The position numbers and the translations under genes are program-made. Source: an uncultured Roseibium sp. (GTDB lineage Bacteria > Pseudomonadota > Alphaproteobacteria > Rhizobiales > Stappiaceae). Taken from it: 64,000 nt of DNA. Where the stretch lies: assembly GCF_963675985.1 (NCBI RefSeq), contig NZ_OY780958.1:3906001-3970000 (forward strand), read 5' to 3'. Shown one piece after another: positions 59,553-64,000 of the stretch; the first letter of the stretch is position 1, and each line of letters opens with the position of its first letter. Under the pieces are notes generated by a model, which saw only the letters and a list, made by a program, of their open reading frames with translations, did not search any database and was not told the DNA's origin.

Positions 59553-61997
59553 TTACCCGGTAAACTGGTAGCGGGTCGATCCGTTCAACGCCGTGAGCCG
59601 GACGGCCGGCCGTGCTTCCTGGTCCGTTCCGGTCTTGCGCACCAGCATGATCCTTTTTTCACCACCTGGCGCCAGATGGAACCAGTCGTCGGAAACGCTG
59701 AAGCCTGGTACGTCGAGATGCACCGACTGGGTGAACCTTTTCGCTTCCAGCCGCAGTGTCCAGTTGCCATCGCCTGCCGGGTCCAGGCCTCCTTCGATCT
59801 CCAGCGGCTGTCGCACCTGCGGATAGCCCAGTGGGAAATGGAAGGCTTCGGAAAGAACCTGATCCGTTGCCGGGTCGATCAGCCGGGCCACGGTGACATC
59901 ATGGCCCGGCGGGCCGAAACGATACGCATAGGTCACGTCGAAGAACGCGCCGAACAAATCTGTTGCCGGGACCTCCTGCGCTTCGCGTGGCGCCAGTTCC
60001 AGGTCGCGGCGTCCTGAAACGACGGGCACGCTGCCGTCGCGCAGACAGGAGAGCGTCAACACGAGCGCCTTCGTTTCCGGTGTCTCGTTGATAACGTGGA
60101 CGCTGAGGCCATTCGTGCCTTCGTCGGTCACGCTGACCTGAACCGGCGAAAAGCTGCGCTTCAAGGCATAATAGGCCGGCTTCGGGAGTCCGGTGGCGTC
60201 GACGATCCCCCAACCGGCGCCGGGCAGCAGATCCTGAAAGGTCCATACCAGTGCGCCGCGGCAGGACGACCCCTTGCGCCGCCATTCGGCAAAGGTTGCC
60301 GCCATCACCTCGCCGGTCACGACCCGGGACAGATCGAGGTACCGGTCCGGATCGCCATAGCGCACGGCTGCCGGGTCAAGGCCGTAGAGCTCCTTGAAAT
60401 AGAAATCGCGCACATCCTCGAAATCCCAGCCGACACCCCGGTCCCGGGGTATGCGCGCCTTCCAGCGCGGATCATGGCCGGGTTTCACCGGCAGGTGTCC
60501 GGCAAGGGTCTCGGATTGCGGCACATTGGAAAAGGCAAGGCACTCGGCCGCGAAGCGGACATCGGCGCGGCGGGCGTCTTCCAGCGGGCGCTGATAGGCA
60601 CCGACGCCGTAGTAATGGGCAATCCCTGCGTTCGGGGAAAACGGCAAGGCCCCCTCGCAGGGCGAATTGGGCACATAGGGCACATCGGGACGCCGGTCGC
60701 GGCTGATTGCCGGCAGGATCTCTTCCGTCAATGGCCCCTTCCAGCGGCTCTCGGGCAGGCCCGTCATGGCGCCCTGCTGGTAAATCTCGCTGCCGCCGCA
60801 CAAGACGGCGAGCGACGGGCACCCCTGGGAGATAGCGAGCTGATAGCGGGCTTCCGCCTCGACCGTTTCGACGAAGGCCTCGTCCTTGACCGGGTAATCG
60901 TAATTGGCGAACTGGAAGTCCTGCCAGACGAGAATGCCGAGTTCATCGCAGAGTTCGAAGAAATCCCGCGTCTCGTAGGTCATGGTGCCGCCGATGCGCA
61001 GCATGTTCATGCCGGCATCGCGCGCCAGTTCCAGCCACGGGCGGTAGCTTTCCCGGTCGCCCGGAAGTCGCAGGATATCCGCATTGGTCCAGACCGCCCC
61101 GCGGCAGAAGACGGGTACACTGTTGACAACCAGCCCGAAGCCGTTGCCGTCCGCGCCCCTGTCGACCTCGATCGTCCGGAAACCGATGCGTCCCATGCCG
61201 AGTACCGTGTCATCGCACAGGATGCGGACATCGTGCAGAGCCGGTTTGCCGTGTGTGTGTGGCATCCAGGGGTCAACATCGGGGATCGTCAGAGTTGCCG
61301 AAAAACGACCGTCTTCACCGCGCAGCATGTCGGCGCGGGTGCCGCAACACTCCAGCACCGGCGTACCGGTGACGGCTTCGAGGTCTGCGGAGACGGTGAG
61401 AACGCCGTTGCCGGCCCCGTCCGGCGTCGCCTCGATCTCCCTGGCCTTCACGCGCGGGGTCGACGGGTCGTCCAGGGAGATCGGGCGATAGGGGCCGACC
61501 GCATGCACGTCCGGGCACCAGCCGGGCATGTGCCCCAGAAGCGTGGTGCGGACGAGGCGGAGGCCCTGAGACGTGGCAAGCTGGGGTCGCCAGCGGGCGC
61601 GCGGTCCCTTCTCATCAAGGGCGGGCTGCAGCGCCCGAAAGCAGAGGACGAGCCGGTTTTCAGGGCGAAGCTCGACCGGAACCTCCTGGCCCAGGAACAT
61701 GTTCCGGCTTTCCAGGACCTTCTCGCCGTTGAGATAGACCTCGGCAATCGTCGCCAGACCGTCGAAACGCAGGAGGCGGGAACCGGTGACATCAGCGGTG
61801 AAATCGGTGACGTACCAGATGTCCTTGTCGTGCAGGGACGTGGGGTTTTCCGGATCGTAACGTCCGGCGTCATTCAGGGCTTCCGCCGCCGTTCCAGGAA
61901 CCTTTGCCGGCACCCAGTCGGTCAATGTGGAGAGGCCGGAGGGGTCTTCGATCCCTCCGGCCTCCGCCACGGCAAGAGACCATTGTTCCGTCAGCAT
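59553..61997 (-). CDS. Glycoside hydrolase family 2 protein (beta-mannosidase-like)
   Basis: 814 aa with the GH2 order: sugar-binding domain (WYVTDFTADVTGSRLLRFDGLATIAEVYLNGE in parts), immunoglobulin-like domain, and TIM barrel with MNMLRIGGTMTYETRDFFELCDELGILVWQDF. The acid/base region reads VLCGGSEIYQQ where beta-mannosidases usually have GNNE, and the nucleophile region RFAAECLAFSNVPQ where they have SEFGFQ. Both Glu are kept. No signal peptide is seen, so it acts on imported or cytoplasmic glycosides. It is the last gene of a minus-strand operon behind DUF1839 and the carrier-protein ligase. Confidence 0.85.
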   Translation of the reverse strand: MLTEQWSLAVAEAGGIEDPSGLSTLTDWVPAKVPGTAAEALNDAGRYDPENPTSLHDKDIWYVTDFTADVTGSRLLRFDGLATIAEVYLNGEKVLESRNMFLGQEVPVELRPENRLVLCFRALQPALDEKGPRARWRPQLATSQGLRLVRTTLLGHMPGWCPDVHAVGPYRPISLDDPSTPRVKAREIEATPDGAGNGVLTVSADLEAVTGTPVLECCGTRADMLRGEDGRFSATLTIPDVDPWMPHTHGKPALHDVRILCDDTVLGMGRIGFRTIEVDRGADGNGFGLVVNSVPVFCRGAVWTNADILRLPGDRESYRPWLELARDAGMNMLRIGGTMTYETRDFFELCDELGILVWQDFQFANYDYPVKDEAFVETVEAEARYQLAISQGCPSLAVLCGGSEIYQQGAMTGLPESRWKGPLTEEILPAISRDRRPDVPYVPNSPCEGALPFSPNAGIAHYYGVGAYQRPLEDARRADVRFAAECLAFSNVPQSETLAGHLPVKPGHDPRWKARIPRDRGVGWDFEDVRDFYFKELYGLDPAAVRYGDPDRYLDLSRVVTGEVMAATFAEWRRKGSSCRGALVWTFQDLLPGAGWGIVDATGLPKPAYYALKRSFSPVQVSVTDEGTNGLSVHVINETPETKALVLTLSCLRDGSVPVVSGRRDLELAPREAQEVPATDLFGAFFDVTYAYRFGPPGHDVTVARLIDPATDQVLSEAFHFPLGYPQVRQPLEIEGGLDPAGDGNWTLRLEAKRFTQSVHLDVPGFSVSDDWFHLAPGGEKRIMLVRKTGTDQEARPAVRLTALNGSTRYQFTG

Positions 61998-62064
61998 TTT
62001 TTTAGCGCCCCCTGACAGGAACCGTCTTGCCCCTATCCATGATATCGCTCTGCCGCGCCGAACC

Positions 62065-63081
62065 TCAGGCCGCCTTCGATGCGGCCTTGCCGAAGCGGGC
62101 GTCGAGATTGTCCATGACGGCATCCCAGGCATCCACTGCCGGCTGCAAGGCCGGAGCGAGCTTGTCGAACTTCTTGCGCATCACGGCCCGGGCCAACTGG
62201 AACTGGACCGTCTTGGCAGTCGAAGAGATCGTCCGGGCGGCTTCGGCGGACCGGCTGAGGTCCGCAACGCCTTCTTCCGTCAGCCAGTCCAGATGGGCTG
62301 AGAACAACTCGTAATTCGCACCGAGCTGGCGCAGCGTGTTGAAAGCGTAAAGATGGAAGAAACCGAACGGCCGGTCGGCAACCTCGGCGACCTGGTCCGG
62401 GAACACGCTTGCGAACGCTCCAACCGGATTGGCCTTCGGCCTCCGCGACAAATGGCGGGACAGGAGGTCTACGGCTGTCTCCCTGATCCGGTCCCGCGCC
62501 GGGACACCCCCCTCGGGGAATTTGACGAACTCCGTGTACGGCAGGAAGGGCAATGCGCCTTCCGGAGCGTTCATATGAAAGATGCCGTCGAAATCCTCGC
62601 CTTCAAGCCGGTGAAGCCCGAGATTATGGAAGTAATCCATGGTCCGGCCTTCGACATCGATCCGGTTGATCGCGACCGTGGTCTTGCCGTGTTGGCTTCT
62701 GTAGGAGGTCCCTTGCGTATCCGGCAGGAAATAGCTGTCCATTTCCACGAGGGTCAGCCGGCCGCGGCGTATCTGTTCTTCCACGTGGCGCTCGACGCGG
62801 TCGTAGATCGCAAGCTCGGTCACCCGGAGATCGTAGAGGCTTTCCAGATCTTCCAGGGGCACCTTGAAGAAGGTGAACTGGTCGCCCTCGAAATCCTGGG
62901 TGACCGCAAATCCGAGACAGGCTTCCGATGGCACGCCGCAGGCTGCAAGAACCTCGATCCAAATATCTAGATAACAGTTGGTCTCCGGCCAGTCGCGCGT
63001 CATTGCGTGCAGGGGATGACGTGCGTAGGCGGCCGGGTCGAGGTCCGGAAACACGGCTTCCATATCGATGTCCTTCGACAT
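62065..63081 (-). CDS. DUF1839 family protein
   Basis: 338 aa. I recognise the DUF1839 layout from PETNCYLDIWIEVLAACG, FEGDQFTFFKVPLEDLESLYDL, EEQIRRGRLTLVEMDSYFLPDTQGTSYR and the central KTTVAINRID region, which resembles a transglutaminase or peptidase-like fold. These proteins are regularly encoded next to amino acid:carrier-protein ligases. It may take the aminoacyl group from the carrier protein, but no activity has been shown to my knowledge. The ATG overlaps the stop of the ligase gene by one base (TAATG), so the two are coupled. Confidence 0.82.
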   Translation of the reverse strand: MSKDIDMEAVFPDLDPAAYARHPLHAMTRDWPETNCYLDIWIEVLAACGVPSEACLGFAVTQDFEGDQFTFFKVPLEDLESLYDLRVTELAIYDRVERHVEEQIRRGRLTLVEMDSYFLPDTQGTSYRSQHGKTTVAINRIDVEGRTMDYFHNLGLHRLEGEDFDGIFHMNAPEGALPFLPYTEFVKFPEGGVPARDRIRETAVDLLSRHLSRRPKANPVGAFASVFPDQVAEVADRPFGFFHLYAFNTLRQLGANYELFSAHLDWLTEEGVADLSRSAEAARTISSTAKTVQFQLARAVMRKKFDKLAPALQPAVDAWDAVMDNLDARFGKAASKAA

Positions 63082-63992
63082 TATGCCCCCCAAAGCGCCT
63101 TGCGCACGGGTTCCGGCCAGTCGGCGGTCTCAAGCCCGTGCTGGGCAAACAACGCCAGCGCGATCCGCTCCAGACCGAAACCGACACAGGCGGTATGCGC
63201 GGTCTCGCCGTCGGCAGTCTTCAGACCCCAGGTCGAACCGAAATGATCCTGATGGTAGTTGAACGACAGACACGCGGTCTGATTGGCCGTCGAGGTCACC
63301 GGGATCAGCAATTCGAATTTCAGGTTCTGATCACGCTGGTTGTTCGCCAGCATCTTGCCGGCGCGGCCGAAGAACGGATCATTGGCGACATCCACATGAA
63401 CGGGAAGGCCGACCGTCTCGATCAGCTTCCGGCCGCGCTCCATCCAGAGCTGACGGAAATCCTGTACCTCCGCGGGCGTTCCCATACGGACATATTCGCG
63501 CATGCGGAACAGTTGCATCCGCGCCGGGTCCTTCGACGGTTCGTGCCGGAAACAATAGGACTGCAGATCGAACAGACCGCCACCGGCCGGCAGAGGGCCG
63601 CGCTTCGCGATCGTCGGATACAGCGGATAGCAGGCAGCCGGCGTCAGCACGATATCGGTCGCCTTCTGGTCCTTTGTCCAGTCCTCGCCTTCCGCCATGC
63701 ACTGCAGCAGGTTCATATGGTCGAGTTCGCAGCCGCAGAAGCTGTGCACGGTACCCGCGAGCTGCGGGAAACTCTTCATGTAGCCGGATCCTTCGAAATG
63801 AGCCCGGTTCATGCCCGGCGGAAAGCGGATCGCCTCCGCGCCGTCTTCGCCGCCGAAAGTGTCGATCAAGCGTTCGAAGCCGGCAATGACGTCCTCGAAC
63901 TTGCCGGACCGGCCGTAAAGACCGTCAACACCGGTTTCGATCAGAAGGCCGCTCGCAAACAGCCGGTCGAGAAGTGAAGTCTGCATATCCAT
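63081..63992 (-). CDS. Amino acid:[carrier protein] ligase (seryl-tRNA synthetase-like)
   Basis: 303 aa, a class II aminoacyl-tRNA synthetase catalytic core without a tRNA-binding domain, homologous to atypical archaeal-type SerRS. It has the zinc-ligand segments (SFCGCELDH, YCFRHEPS), motif 2 FRHEP...FRMREYVRMG and motif 3 ACVGFGLERIALALF. Characterised relatives in Bradyrhizobium and Agrobacterium load glycine or alanine onto the phosphopantetheine arm of a small carrier protein. It starts 8 bases from the right edge; the carrier-protein gene is expected just beyond. Zinc residues suggest Cys-Glu-Cys coordination. Confidence 0.9.
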   Translation of the reverse strand: MDMQTSLLDRLFASGLLIETGVDGLYGRSGKFEDVIAGFERLIDTFGGEDGAEAIRFPPGMNRAHFEGSGYMKSFPQLAGTVHSFCGCELDHMNLLQCMAEGEDWTKDQKATDIVLTPAACYPLYPTIAKRGPLPAGGGLFDLQSYCFRHEPSKDPARMQLFRMREYVRMGTPAEVQDFRQLWMERGRKLIETVGLPVHVDVANDPFFGRAGKMLANNQRDQNLKFELLIPVTSTANQTACLSFNYHQDHFGSTWGLKTADGETAHTACVGFGLERIALALFAQHGLETADWPEPVRKALWGA

Positions 63993-64000
63993 TTTGCTTA

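Overview
The window is a GC-rich chromosomal segment from an alphaproteobacterium. Several features point to Hyphomicrobiales, probably a marine Stappiaceae (Roseibium/Labrenzia-like) organism: two BA14K proteins, a patatin/acetoacetate decarboxylase/3-hydroxybutyrate dehydrogenase cluster, a fused CbiG-CobJ, an amino acid:carrier-protein ligase with a DUF1839 partner, and exopolysaccharide genes. The species assignment is inference. I see no phage, insertion sequence or CRISPR array.

Layout. 0-2.1 kb: a partial secreted protein, msrA, a small membrane protein and tRNA-Ser(GGA). 2.2-9.4 kb: an acyl-CoA ligase, a PAS-LuxR regulator and an IclR regulator. The IclR gene is divergent from a four-gene CoA-ester operon (CaiB-type CoA transferase, acyl-CoA dehydrogenase, MaoC hydratase, CitE-like lyase) that resembles itaconate/citramalyl-CoA pathways. 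9.4-16.2 kb: a cytochrome b561, a Crp/Fnr regulator, two tandem BA14K genes sharing an upstream block, a decayed patatin gene, adc-bdhA, and small stress or membrane proteins. 16.2-19.4 kb: an EmrAB-type efflux pair and a DedA protein.

19.4-28.4 kb: a second IclR regulator controls what looks like a nitrogen-heterocycle catabolic locus. It holds an FAH-family hydrolase, a ring-opening amidohydrolase of the barbiturase/cyanuric acid hydrolase family, a complete BMP-type (nucleoside/nucleobase class) ABC transporter and an amidase. 28.4-34.7 kb: an enoyl-CoA hydratase, a ClpP paralogue, an ArsR-SRPBCC pair, a radical SAM protein coupled to a CMP-sugar synthetase-like protein, a GcvR-like ACT protein and an AhpD-like protein.

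35.1-45.8 kb: a cobalamin locus. cbiX-cobH-small ORF-cobL-cobI-cbiG/cobJ-cobM form a tightly overlapping operon, followed by cobB and cobA on the minus strand and cbiD-cobK on the plus strand. CbiX, CbiD and CbiG are markers of the early-cobalt-insertion (oxygen-independent) route. 45.8-59.5 kb: an exopolysaccharide locus with a WecG-type transferase, a polysaccharide co-polymerase, a Wzy-like polymerase, glycosyltransferases, a GH5 glycanase, a deacetylase, a Wzx-like flippase and a two-domain hydrolase. It also contains a mosaic of degraded glycosyltransferase genes. 59.5-64 kb: a minus-strand operon of an amino acid:carrier-protein ligase, a DUF1839 protein and a GH2 beta-mannosidase-like enzyme.

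The most promising undescribed functions are the radical SAM/CMP-transferase pair, the ring-opening amidohydrolase locus, the carrier-protein ligase/DUF1839/GH2 operon, and the structured leader with a nine-codon minicistron ahead of cbiX.
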